In this document: positions 15,897 through 23,418 of the stretch, piece after piece
How the letters are laid out: each line of letters begins with the position of its first letter
Numbering within the stretch: position 1 is the first letter of the stretch
Source of the DNA: an uncultured Eubacteriales bacterium
GTDB taxonomy: Bacteria; Bacillota; Clostridia; Oscillospirales; CAG-272
Direction of reading: 5' to 3'
DNA: 64,000 nucleotides
Assembly (NCBI GenBank): GCA_900546635.1
Contig: URDS01000001.1
Coordinates: forward strand, 1-64,000
Made by a program: the position numbers and the translations under genes
Notes under the pieces: generated by a model
Told to the model about the DNA's origin: nothing
Database searches by the model: none
Seen by the model: the letters and a program-made list of their open reading frames with translations, nothing else

Positions 15897-16778
15897 TTAT
15901 TCGGCAGACCAGAAGATTTTGCAGTCTTCGGCGAAAAAACGCAGGTATCCCAGATCATGCATATAGGAAATGTAGGAGCGGATGGTAGCGCCGACAAGAA
16001 TGTACTGATTCAAATCCATGCGCAGTTTGTATTTTTGAAAAATCAACTGCAAAATATCTTCAAAGCAACGCGGATGCGCGCAGATTTCGCGGATCGTTTC
16101 GATGATTTCATATACTTTTGCAAGATTTGCGTCGGCCAGTGGAACAATGTCTTCTACCGGTTCCGCATGTGCGGGAATATACAGCCGTCCGGATAGCGCG
16201 CGCACCTTTTTCAGACTTTCAATATAATTTTCTACATTGTAGATGTAGGAAACATGGTATTTTTCGATAATGTTCAGGCCGGTTAGGCAGTCTCCCAAAA
16301 ACCAGACATCGTCCGGCGTTTTGAACGCGGTCATGGAGGCGGAATGCCCGTCCAGCGGTAACGCCTCAAGGCCGACCGGCATATTTTCGGCGTTCAGCCT
16401 CTTTGCCTTGCTGCTTTGCGCAATAAAAAACTTGTTTTCGCGAATCTCATGCGGCGGGTAGCCGCCCCATAATATGGTGGGATTCAGAATCGTGTGTTCG
16501 ATAAATGCGCCGTCAAACCCGGCGTAGAGCAGGCGGCAACCGGTACGGTCGTGCAGAAGTTTGTTGCTTCCGATATGATCGGCGTGTATGTGCGTATTGA
16601 TTACAGAAGACAGAATCCAGCCTTTTTCTTCCAGAATCTTCAAAACTTTTTTGCCCGCATCCTTATCGTTTCCGCTGTCAATCAAGCAGACTTCATTCCC
16701 GGAAAAATTATAAATTCCCATCCGTGAGGGGCAGTCGATATAGTAGGTGTTGCCCCCGACTTTTTTCAGTTCATACAT
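15897..16778 (-). CDS. MBL-fold metallohydrolase
   Basis: A 293-aa metallo-beta-lactamase-fold protein. The metal-binding HxHxDH is THIHADHIG (H63, H65, D67, H68). LPLDGHSASMTAF, GDCLTG and IPAHAEPV follow with further ligands. The C-terminal 80 residues are a helical extension that may form a winged-helix-like cap. The nearest families are glyoxalase II-like hydrolases of unknown substrate. It is first in the operon with luxS and mntP. GAGGAAAGC precedes the ATG. A role near methyl-cycle thiol metabolism is only suggested by luxS next door. Confidence 0.85.
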   Translation of the reverse strand: MYELKKVGGNTYYIDCPSRMGIYNFSGNEVCLIDSGNDKDAGKKVLKILEEKGWILSSVINTHIHADHIGSNKLLHDRTGCRLLYAGFDGAFIEHTILNPTILWGGYPPHEIRENKFFIAQSSKAKRLNAENMPVGLEALPLDGHSASMTAFKTPDDVWFLGDCLTGLNIIEKYHVSYIYNVENYIESLKKVRALSGRLYIPAHAEPVEDIVPLADANLAKVYEIIETIREICAHPRCFEDILQLIFQKYKLRMDLNQYILVGATIRSYISYMHDLGYLRFFAEDCKIFWSAE

Positions 16779-16834
16779 TTGCTTTCCTCATGGTGTTCAA
16801 TGTCAGAATATGGTTTTGCCATTTTGTCCGGCTC

Positions 16835-16880
16835 CGGGCATTTTGCATTGCGACGTGAAACAACGTTCGGGCATTTTGCA
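16835..16880 (-). repeat. Direct repeats in the leader of the MBL-luxS-mntP operon
   Basis: The 13-mer CGGGCATTTTGCA occurs at 16835-16847 and again at 16868-16880, 33 bp apart. A looser third copy of the CATTTTG core lies at 16820-16826. All lie between the minus-strand promoter and the start codon, so they could be operator sites or leader RNA structure. Confidence 0.55.
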
Positions 16881-16912
16881 AAAAGATTGCCGGGCGACAG
16901 GCAACTCTATTT

Positions 16913-16941
16913 ATTATATCAGAACAGCCGTAGGGATTCAA
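16913..16941 (-). promoter_or_regulatory. Promoter of the MBL-luxS-mntP operon
   Basis: On the minus strand TTGAAT (16936-16941), exactly 17 bp, and TATAAT (16913-16918). The transcript would have a leader of about 125 nt. Confidence 0.7.
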
Positions 16942-16968
16942 TATATTCGCCGTATGTTTGTGCGTTTC

Positions 16969-16997
16969 TTGCAATTTTTTTATCGGTATGGTATACT
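16969..16997 (+). promoter_or_regulatory. Promoter of the Nudix gene
   Basis: TTGCAA (16969-16974), 17 bp, TATACT (16992-16997), 20 bp before the start codon at 17017. Confidence 0.75.
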
Positions 16998-17016
16998 GAA
17001 AAGGGAGGAAAACGAT

Positions 17017-17523
17017 ATGGAATATCTTGATTTATATGATATTACCGGGCGCCGGATCGGAAAACGATGCGCACGCGGAACCGGTCATATGCCGCCCGAT
17101 TCTTATATTTTGGTCGCTGATATTTGCACAATGAACGCTTTGGGGCAGCTTTTGATCACACAGCGGCACCCGAAAAAAAGTCACCCGCTCGAATGGGAAT
17201 TTACCGGGGGCGCGGTGCAATCCGGTGAAGACAGCCGCACCGCCGCTGTACGTGAATTGTTTGAGGAAACAGGACTTTCGGCGCTTCCCGAAACGCTTCG
17301 ATTGCTCGGCCGTTCCTGCACCGGCCGATTTTTACATGATTTTTATTTGTTTTGTACCGACGCTGAGGTATCGTCGCTGTGCTTGCAGGCAGACGAGGTC
17401 GTAGATGCGAAATTTGTTTTCCCGGATGAAATCGAAAAGCTGTATAAGCAGGGCAAATTTGTCGGACATGTTTACAGACGGTATCTTGAGTGCGCGGAGC
17501 AGATTCGTGCGTTTTTGTGTTAG
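17017..17523 (+). CDS. Nudix hydrolase (YfcD-like)
   Basis: A 168-aa hydrolase. The Nudix box GX5EX7REUXEEXGU is complete at about residues 65-87 (GAVQSGED...RELFEETGL) and holds the Mg2+ needed to split nucleoside diphosphate-linked substrates. The N-terminal stretch LYDITGRRIGK resembles the YfcD/IPP-isomerase-like branch. The ATG at 17017 is chosen because AAGGGAGG stands 8 bp before it and a promoter directly upstream leaves no room for the longer frame. The substrate is unknown. It converges on the YitT gene with 12 bp between the stops and no terminator in the gap. Confidence 0.88.
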   Translation: MEYLDLYDITGRRIGKRCARGTGHMPPDSYILVADICTMNALGQLLITQRHPKKSHPLEWEFTGGAVQSGEDSRTAAVRELFEETGLSALPETLRLLGRSCTGRFLHDFYLFCTDAEVSSLCLQADEVVDAKFVFPDEIEKLYKQGKFVGHVYRRYLECAEQIRAFLC

Positions 17524-17535
17524 CGGAGATCTGCG

Positions 17536-18225
17536 TCAAGACGAATGCCGGGATTGATTTTTTTGCGACGGCGCGCTTGATTTGTTTTGCCTTGACTGTA
17601 ATGCTTTTTTGCGCGGCTTATCTTCTTTTTGGAACAACCCGATCAAAAAAGAGGAGAGCGTGACGGTAACCAGAGAATATAGAATGTTTTGAAGCGGAAT
17701 GTAGCTTAAAGAGAGCAGAAGCACCGTTAAATCGGTTGCTAAGTAGGCAAGGCTGATTTTGCAGTGCAGCAGTTTGGAAAGCACAAGCGCTAAAGCGTCA
17801 TCACCGCCGGCGGCGCCGCCCTCACGAACGATAATGCCTACGCCGACACCGACAAAGACGCTGCCGAGCACTGCTGCTGCAAGCGGATACATACAAAGAT
17901 CGGGCAAAATATAACCTATATGTTCAAACAGATTGTAAAATACCGAAAAACACAGACTTGCGGCAAGCGCGTTTTTTAAAAATGCGCGTCCGAGCAGCCG
18001 GAACCCGAAAAAATAACACAGTGCGTCCAGACAAAAGCCGGAAATACCCGGCGTAATATGAAACCAGTGCTTGAGCAGAAGCGTCATGCCGAGCACGCCG
18101 CCCTCTGTGATCAGGCCCCGGCTGTGGATGTTGAACATGCCGAAAGCGAGTATGGCCGCGCCTGTTGCGAGCAACAGCCAGTGTTTGAATGTTTGAAATC
18201 GGATAGATTGGTTCGAGGATGTCAA
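17536..18225 (-). CDS. YitT family membrane protein
   Basis: A 229-aa membrane protein with about six hydrophobic segments, matching the YitT/YczE-like family (FNIHSRGLITEGGVLGMTLLL, GGAAGGDDALALVLSK). The usual C-terminal cytoplasmic DUF2179 domain is missing; it ends in a basic Lys/Arg/Ser-rich tail, so this is the short form. It starts at TTG with AAAGGGG 8 bp upstream. Function in this family is not established; transport is assumed. The divergent promoter carries a MerR-type operator, pointing to control by the adjacent MerR regulator. Confidence 0.8.
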   Translation of the reverse strand: MTSSNQSIRFQTFKHWLLLATGAAILAFGMFNIHSRGLITEGGVLGMTLLLKHWFHITPGISGFCLDALCYFFGFRLLGRAFLKNALAASLCFSVFYNLFEHIGYILPDLCMYPLAAAVLGSVFVGVGVGIIVREGGAAGGDDALALVLSKLLHCKISLAYLATDLTVLLLSLSYIPLQNILYSLVTVTLSSFLIGLFQKEDKPRKKALQSRQNKSSAPSQKNQSRHSS

Positions 18226-18264
18226 TTTGCGAACCCCTTTCTTTTACGGTTGACGGTATTTTTA

Positions 18265-18295
18265 AGTATAAACAATATAGCAGCTATATTGTCAA
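18265..18295 (-). promoter_or_regulatory. MerR-type 19-bp-spacer promoter with palindromic operator
   Basis: On the minus strand TTGACA (18290-18295) and TATACT (18265-18270) are perfect boxes separated by 19 bp instead of 17. The spacer region carries the perfect 9-1-9 palindrome CAATATAGCAGCTATATTG (18273-18291). A long spacer with a dyad is the hallmark of promoters activated by MerR-family DNA distortion. It drives the YitT gene and lies directly upstream of the divergent merR gene. Confidence 0.85.
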
Positions 18296-18315
18296 GCGTT
18301 TTGGAGGAATTTTTT

Positions 18316-19149
18316 GTGGATGTACGATTTACTGTGGGAGAAATGGCCAAACTGAACGGCATTTCCAAGCAGATGCTGATCTTTTATGACCGGGAAAATG
18401 TATTTAAGCCGAGTATGGTAGATCCGCAAAACGGATACCGGTATTATACGGCGGAACAGATGGAACAGCTTGACAGTATTTTATTGCTGCGGGATATGGG
18501 ATTTTCTCTGTCTGAAATCCGAGCGCATATGCAGAGCCGCACCGGCGAAAATACATTGACGGCGATTCGGGAGCAGAGAGACGTTTTGCAAGAGCGTCTC
18601 CGGCATTGGCAGCGGGTTGAGCGGCGCCTGTCGCATAAAATTGAGATGATGGAGCGTTTCCTCGAAACCGGTCCGTCGGCGGACGGATTTATCCGATGCG
18701 AGCAGGCTTATTTTGCAATTGAAAAAACCGCGCCTCCGCATGGATTGCTGGAGGTGGATATGGCGGTCAAACGTTTGCTTGTCCGCGCGACCGCAAACGG
18801 ATATGCGCATTTTTATCAGATCGGTGATGTAATTTTGAAAGAAAATTTGCTGCGCGGGGATTTTATCCGTTTTGATTTTGCTTTTTTGCCGTTGGATGCT
18901 CCGGACGGCGTCGAGAATCTCTTTGTGAAGCCTGCAGGGCAGTATTATCGCGGGTATCATGTTGGGGCGTATGCGCAGATTGGACGCACGTACCGCCGGT
19001 TGCTGGAGAACCTGAATCAAGCGGGTTATGCGCCGTCGGGCGCCGCTTATGAATATTGTGTGTTGGATTCGCTCACGACAAAAGATCCGAAAGATTATAT
19101 GACGGAAATTCAGATTCCGGTGGAGCTTGTAAAGAATACCGTTGATTGA
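18316..19149 (+). CDS. MerR family transcriptional regulator
   Basis: A 277-aa regulator. The N-terminal MerR winged helix (residues 4-70: FTVGEMAKLNGISKQMLIFYDRENVFKP, NGYRYYTAEQMEQLD) is followed by a coiled-coil dimer helix (about 75-120) and a C-terminal GyrI-like effector-binding domain (about 125-275), as in BmrR/TipA-type multidrug sensors. The start is GTG at 18316 with GGAGG at 18303-18307; the longer frame runs back into the YitT gene. It very probably binds the palindrome 25 bp upstream and activates the YitT gene. The effector ligand is unknown. Confidence 0.87.
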   Translation: MDVRFTVGEMAKLNGISKQMLIFYDRENVFKPSMVDPQNGYRYYTAEQMEQLDSILLLRDMGFSLSEIRAHMQSRTGENTLTAIREQRDVLQERLRHWQRVERRLSHKIEMMERFLETGPSADGFIRCEQAYFAIEKTAPPHGLLEVDMAVKRLLVRATANGYAHFYQIGDVILKENLLRGDFIRFDFAFLPLDAPDGVENLFVKPAGQYYRGYHVGAYAQIGRTYRRLLENLNQAGYAPSGAAYEYCVLDSLTTKDPKDYMTEIQIPVELVKNTVD

Positions 19150-19158
19150 ATATGAAAA

Positions 19159-19192
19159 GAAACATCCGGGCGCTGATGCGCCCGGATGTTTC
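19159..19192 (-). terminator. Terminator after GH43 gene 1
   Basis: A 15-bp stem (19159-19173 with 19178-19192) around TGAT. The T-rich side faces the minus strand, so it mainly ends the GH43 gene, but it also faces the convergent merR gene. Confidence 0.8.
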
Positions 19193-19213
19193 AGGATCTA
19201 TGCAGAGGAAAAC

Positions 19214-22200
19214 TCAGTTGCTTTGGATAATTGAATCGAAGCTGCTGATTTTATTCGTCAAAGGACGCGGATTGAGGTTTACTGTATAAACGGTGTGAAT
19301 GCTGGCGGGCTTTTTGGTTTTGTTTCCGATTACAACGCCGTTTGTATTGGCTGTGTATGGTTCTACAAAAGCAAAGCGTCCGCTCGAAGTATCGGTACCG
19401 GTGTAGGCGTGATAGCAGATCCATGTATTGCCGTCGGTATCCGTGATATAAGAGGCGTGTCCGCAGCCGTTGATGCTGTCGGATTTTGAGAATATCGGCG
19501 TCGAGCGCTTCTGCCAACTGCTCTGATCTGTCGGATCTCCACCGAGATATTTGAGTTGGCCGAGCTTGTATTCCGTGGTCCAGTAGCCGCTGCCTGAGTA
19601 TACGACATAGACAGAGCCGTCACTGCCGTATACTGCGGTGCCGCCTTCAACGACTTTCGGATAGGCTGCGCCGGTGTTTGGATTATACGCCGCGCCGCCC
19701 ATTTCCCAGGAATATTCGGGTGTGCAGATAACGCCGTGCGCGCCTGAAATCGTCCATGGATTGGAAAGTCTTGCTATGTTGATTGTTTGATAGAAATTGG
19801 ATGTGGCGCGTCCGACTTCGCCAACCCACATGGTGTACAGTTGTCCGTTTATGCGAATAATGGTTTGTCCGGCAGCCCAGGCATCGTTTGTCAATGCGGG
19901 ATTACTTGGGCTTGTAACCTTGATCGGAACATTGACCTCGCCGGTCACGGGATGTCCCCAGGGCCCCTGTAAATCGTCGGTCAGGCATTTGATTACGTAC
20001 ATGCGGTGATTGATATTTTCGCCGTCGTCGCAGGCGATAAAGCAATACCAACCGGCGTATTCCGCACCGAAGTCTTCGGGGCTGAAGTAATGAATTTCAG
20101 GCGACCACAGATCTTGTGACCACATTTGCCCTTCAGCGGGTTCGTAAATGATTTTTTGAGCCGCATATTTGAGGTCCCCGATATTCGCTGCTTTATATAA
20201 TGCCAGCCGCGTGTTTCCGGTTGCGATATAATAGTAATTGCCCTCGTAGAAAAACAGCCAGGGGTCGGCGCCGTTTGAGCGGATGGGGTTGGTGAAAGAC
20301 ATGGTTCCGGTTTCCTGTGCCGTAAGATCAATTTTATCGGCAACATGTAAACTGCTTGTCATACTGCCGGAAAGCGCTTGGGTTCCGATGAGGTCTGTGC
20401 TGTGTGCAAAATTACCGCCGTTTACATAAACCGTGTAGCTGCCTGTATACGTTCCGAGTTTTGTGCTGGATGCGGCAAGCGTACCGTAGAACGTGCCGCC
20501 GTTCAGCGTCAGTGTGACGGCGGAGTTGAGCGAAAGCTGCGCATTTTCGGGCGTGAAAGCATAGAGCCCCGCATAAAATGTACCGCCGTTAATGGTAGCG
20601 TGAATTGCGCCGTTATGTGCGGTTCCGCTTCCGAGCGTCACACGTTCACTGAATTCGCCGCCGTTTACGGTTAGCTTCACATCGAGCACTTTGGTGCTGC
20701 CGGTCGAATTTCCGCCTCGCACCCTTTGCCATTTTCCGCTGTTAATGGTCAGATCGGTGGCAGGTCTGTTTATATTGGAAGCGCTCCCGCCCATAACCGA
20801 CATGTAAGTGTTAATATCGGCGGCTTTTTCGCTGGTAATATTGTTGCCGAGGGTAAATCGATAGCCGCATCCGAAAAAGCTGCCGTAGTTTTTGGCGCAT
20901 ACCAATGTAATATCACGGATTTCGGTTTCGCCGCCGCAGTAAAAATTGGCTTTTAAAATCAACTTTGCGTTGTTTGTTTTTGCATAATCTGTGCTGCCGT
21001 ATACGGAGGTAATGGTGATTTTTTCCGTATTTTGTACGTTGATAAACGCCTGACTCAGCGTGTAGTCGCCGCAGATGACGATGGTTCCCCCATTTGGCAG
21101 TGCAGTATAGGCCGCGCTGAGATTGCCGAGCGGAGAAGCGGGGGTGCTGCCGTTGCCGGTTCCGCTGTCTTTCAGATACACGACGCTTTCGTCATAAATT
21201 GAAAAAACAGAAGCAACCGCGCTGAGATCAGCGGGCGTGTAGACGGCTTCGTTCAGAACCGCCGTTCCCTGAACGTTGTTGCCGGTTGCCGTATAGGCAT
21301 CTATTGCGCCGCCGAGCAATTCGATGCGCAGCGTATTTGTAACGCCGCAAAATTCCAGACGCTCTATACTGCCGGCTGTGATTTTCAGAGAAAAGTCTTC
21401 TATTGTGCTTTCCGATGTTTTCAGTGTGCCAACACTGCCGCTGCGCAGTTCAATTGCCGTGGATTTTGTGCCCCCGATCAGCGTATCCACAGCGGCGCCG
21501 TCTATCAGTATTTCGGCTCTTGCAGTGCCGCCGTTTACCGTAGCGTAATTTCCGTCATACAGCGCTCCGGACCCGGTTACATTTGCTTTTCCGGACATAC
21601 CGGAAAGACCGCGCACTGTAAGGAAATGGCCGGCTGTCTGAAACATACTGCCGTTTGCAATGAGGTTTAAATTTTCTATGGTTGTTGTGCCGCCGAGCGT
21701 ATACGTGCCGCTTACCGATAATGCGGCGCCCGGATAGCCCTGAATGAAAATTTCTTCGCTGTGCGCGGGTTCTGTAAAGTTGTTCACGGAAATTGTTTCC
21801 ATAACGACAATTGTTCCGCCGGCTTTGGCGGCCTTTTCAAAAGCGGACGCAAAAGAAGTTGGAGAAGCAAGAGAAGCGCCGCTGCCGGTTGCATTCTCTT
21901 TGGCAAAAATTTGGATGTTATTTTTTACACTGTCGAAATCCGCACCGAGAAGTTTGATTGCGGTTGGATCATAGAAAGTGGTAAAAGAAAGCTTTTTCGT
22001 TTTACCGGCCTCTTTTGCCAATTCTTTGATTTCGTCGCTGTAATAGGAGACGGAAGCGGCGCGGACATTTGCGCCGGAAAGGAAAATATTGGCTTGACCG
22101 ACGACATTGTTCACTGACAATTCATGAATTGTGCCCCCGTTTAGTCGAACGGTTGCATTGCCGTTCAGCCGCCGAGTGACATCTCCGCCGGTAAACAACT

Positions 22201-22975
22201 GATAGATCGTGCCGCCGTTTACCGTAATAACCGCATTTTTGGAAAATTGCTTTTCAACCGATGCGCCGTATAGTTTGGAAATTGTACCGCCGGAGACGGT
22301 GATGGTATGTGTACCGGTAAATGTCATATTGGAAGCGCCGGTGGCCAGTTGCCTTGTGCCGCCGACAACCATGTAAAACGTGCCGCTTTTTATGGTAATA
22401 TGGGAGTCTTTCGTCACGTCTACACCGTTTTCGGGATTTTGATAGCCTCCGACGACATAAATACCGTTTCCTGTATCGGTATTTTTTGTTATCACGCCGG
22501 TGCCGAATGTAATGTCGTTGTAGTTGGCTACAAAATTCAGTGTCTTGGCGTATTCTATTTTGATTTTTTCAAAAGTGGTATCGCCTTTCAGTTGATAGCG
22601 AAGCGCGCTTCCGAAACTCAGTTTTGCACCGCTTTGGCCGTAGTTGGTAGTGCCGTCGCTCGTAGAAACGATGATCGGCGCTGTGTGCTCCGGCTCTGTG
22701 ACACTGGCGGGAAAAGAATACGCATTCATAATTACGATTCTGCCGCCGGTATCTTTCAGTACATTGACAGCGCGCGTGAATGTTTTAAAAGGGGCGCTTG
22801 GACTGGTGCCTGCCGCCTGGTCGTTTCCGGTAGACGAGTGGACATAAACGATTTCGTTTCCGGCATCGGCCGCAGACATATCGATCTGCAGCATAATACA
22901 GGCCAATAAAGTGCAGAGTGTGGCAAGGACAAAAAGGGTGAAACATTTTGCTGCGCGAAATGAAACGTTTTTCAT
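19214..22975 (-). CDS. Secreted beta-helix repeat / GH43 protein 1 (no anchor)
   Basis: A 1253-aa secreted protein. The signal peptide is about residues 1-38 (basic start, hydrophobic core, cleavage near SAADA). Three beta-helix units follow, each opening with a DUF1565-like line (Y/V-x-G-x-G ... P ... GGxIVIM) near residues 43, 354 and 597 and rich in NGGTI-type coils. Residues about 890-1240 are a GH43 five-bladed propeller: NGADPW (candidate base D904), LWSPEIHY, VVEGGTAVYG (candidate acid E1110). Where GH43 relatives have the pKa-setting Asp (WAxDGT) it reads WAAGQT (G1036). No anchor is seen. Best guess: binding or cleavage of an arabinose/xylose-type plant glycan. Third of three tandem paralogues. 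Confidence 0.8.
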   Translation of the reverse strand: MKNVSFRAAKCFTLFVLATLCTLLACIMLQIDMSAADAGNEIVYVHSSTGNDQAAGTSPSAPFKTFTRAVNVLKDTGGRIVIMNAYSFPASVTEPEHTAPIIVSTSDGTTNYGQSGAKLSFGSALRYQLKGDTTFEKIKIEYAKTLNFVANYNDITFGTGVITKNTDTGNGIYVVGGYQNPENGVDVTKDSHITIKSGTFYMVVGGTRQLATGASNMTFTGTHTITVSGGTISKLYGASVEKQFSKNAVITVNGGTIYQLFTGGDVTRRLNGNATVRLNGGTIHELSVNNVVGQANIFLSGANVRAASVSYYSDEIKELAKEAGKTKKLSFTTFYDPTAIKLLGADFDSVKNNIQIFAKENATGSGASLASPTSFASAFEKAAKAGGTIVVMETISVNNFTEPAHSEEIFIQGYPGAALSVSGTYTLGGTTTIENLNLIANGSMFQTAGHFLTVRGLSGMSGKANVTGSGALYDGNYATVNGGTARAEILIDGAAVDTLIGGTKSTAIELRSGSVGTLKTSESTIEDFSLKITAGSIERLEFCGVTNTLRIELLGGAIDAYTATGNNVQGTAVLNEAVYTPADLSAVASVFSIYDESVVYLKDSGTGNGSTPASPLGNLSAAYTALPNGGTIVICGDYTLSQAFINVQNTEKITITSVYGSTDYAKTNNAKLILKANFYCGGETEIRDITLVCAKNYGSFFGCGYRFTLGNNITSEKAADINTYMSVMGGSASNINRPATDLTINSGKWQRVRGGNSTGSTKVLDVKLTVNGGEFSERVTLGSGTAHNGAIHATINGGTFYAGLYAFTPENAQLSLNSAVTLTLNGGTFYGTLAASSTKLGTYTGSYTVYVNGGNFAHSTDLIGTQALSGSMTSSLHVADKIDLTAQETGTMSFTNPIRSNGADPWLFFYEGNYYYIATGNTRLALYKAANIGDLKYAAQKIIYEPAEGQMWSQDLWSPEIHYFSPEDFGAEYAGWYCFIACDDGENINHRMYVIKCLTDDLQGPWGHPVTGEVNVPIKVTSPSNPALTNDAWAAGQTIIRINGQLYTMWVGEVGRATSNFYQTINIARLSNPWTISGAHGVICTPEYSWEMGGAAYNPNTGAAYPKVVEGGTAVYGSDGSVYVVYSGSGYWTTEYKLGQLKYLGGDPTDQSSWQKRSTPIFSKSDSINGCGHASYITDTDGNTWICYHAYTGTDTSSGRFAFVEPYTANTNGVVIGNKTKKPASIHTVYTVNLNPRPLTNKISSFDSIIQSN

Positions 22976-23130
22976 AGGCTACCTCACTAAAATTATTTTG
23001 CTTTCGCAATAAAATCTTAACACGTTTACCAAAAAATGGAAACACAAAATTTTTACCATTTTATGGAAATGTTTGGGCGTCATATTCGATGATTCAACAA
23101 AATTCTTTAAAAAGCTGCCTGAAAGACTCC

Positions 23131-23159
23131 TTGAAAAAAGAGAATACATATGCTATACT
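23131..23159 (+). promoter_or_regulatory. Orphan plus-strand promoter
   Basis: TTGAAA (23131-23136), exactly 17 bp, TATACT (23154-23159). No convincing coding gene follows on the plus strand before the terminator at 23358. Confidence 0.5.
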
Positions 23160-23165
23160 ACATAG

Positions 23166-23403
23166 ATGGGATCAAATAATCGGATTTCACCGTCATACAG
23201 TTGGCTTTGTTGACAAAAAGCGACCATATGGCTTTTTGTGGGCTTTTCAGTACGCAAATTTGGTTGCCGGCAGTAAATTGAACGGGAATACGAATCGCGT
23301 ATATAGGGAGTATTGGAACCAGTACATGCGTTATGTCATTATTGAAGAGAAAATATGAAAAAGAGAGGGCGTGTTTTTCCATAAAAACACGCCCTCTCTT
23401 TTT
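23166..23403 (+). ncRNA. Candidate small RNA between GH43 genes
   Basis: This is the interval from the expected start of the orphan promoter to the end of the strong hairpin at 23358-23403, about 240 nt. Inside is a small hairpin (23214-23221 with 23231-23238). The only reading frame at its start is 15 codons (ATG at 23166) without a ribosome-binding site. It matches no RNA family that I recognise, and expression is unproven. Confidence 0.3.
23358..23403. terminator. Terminator after GH43 gene 2 (bidirectional)
   Basis: A perfect 21-bp stem (23358-23378 with 23383-23403) with a 4-nt loop, A's on the left and T's on the right. It ends the minus-strand SLH-GH43 gene and could also end a plus-strand transcript. 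Confidence 0.9.
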
Positions 23404-23418
23404 CAGTAGGAACGATGT

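Larger units (their letters stand above)
22976..23418. other. 443-bp gap between GH43 genes 1 and 2
   Basis: On the minus strand it holds the leader and ribosome-binding site of gene 1 (TGAGGTAGCC before the ATG) and a weak cre-like element at 23018-23031. On the plus strand it holds an orphan promoter and a possible small transcript. An 89-codon plus frame at 23089-23358 has no family features and straddles the promoter, so I do not call it a gene. Confidence 0.5.

Noticed and set aside
23089..23358. 89-codon plus-strand frame between GH43 genes 1 and 2
   Set aside because: It starts before the promoter at 23131, lacks a ribosome-binding site and has no recognisable family; kept only as part of a possible RNA.
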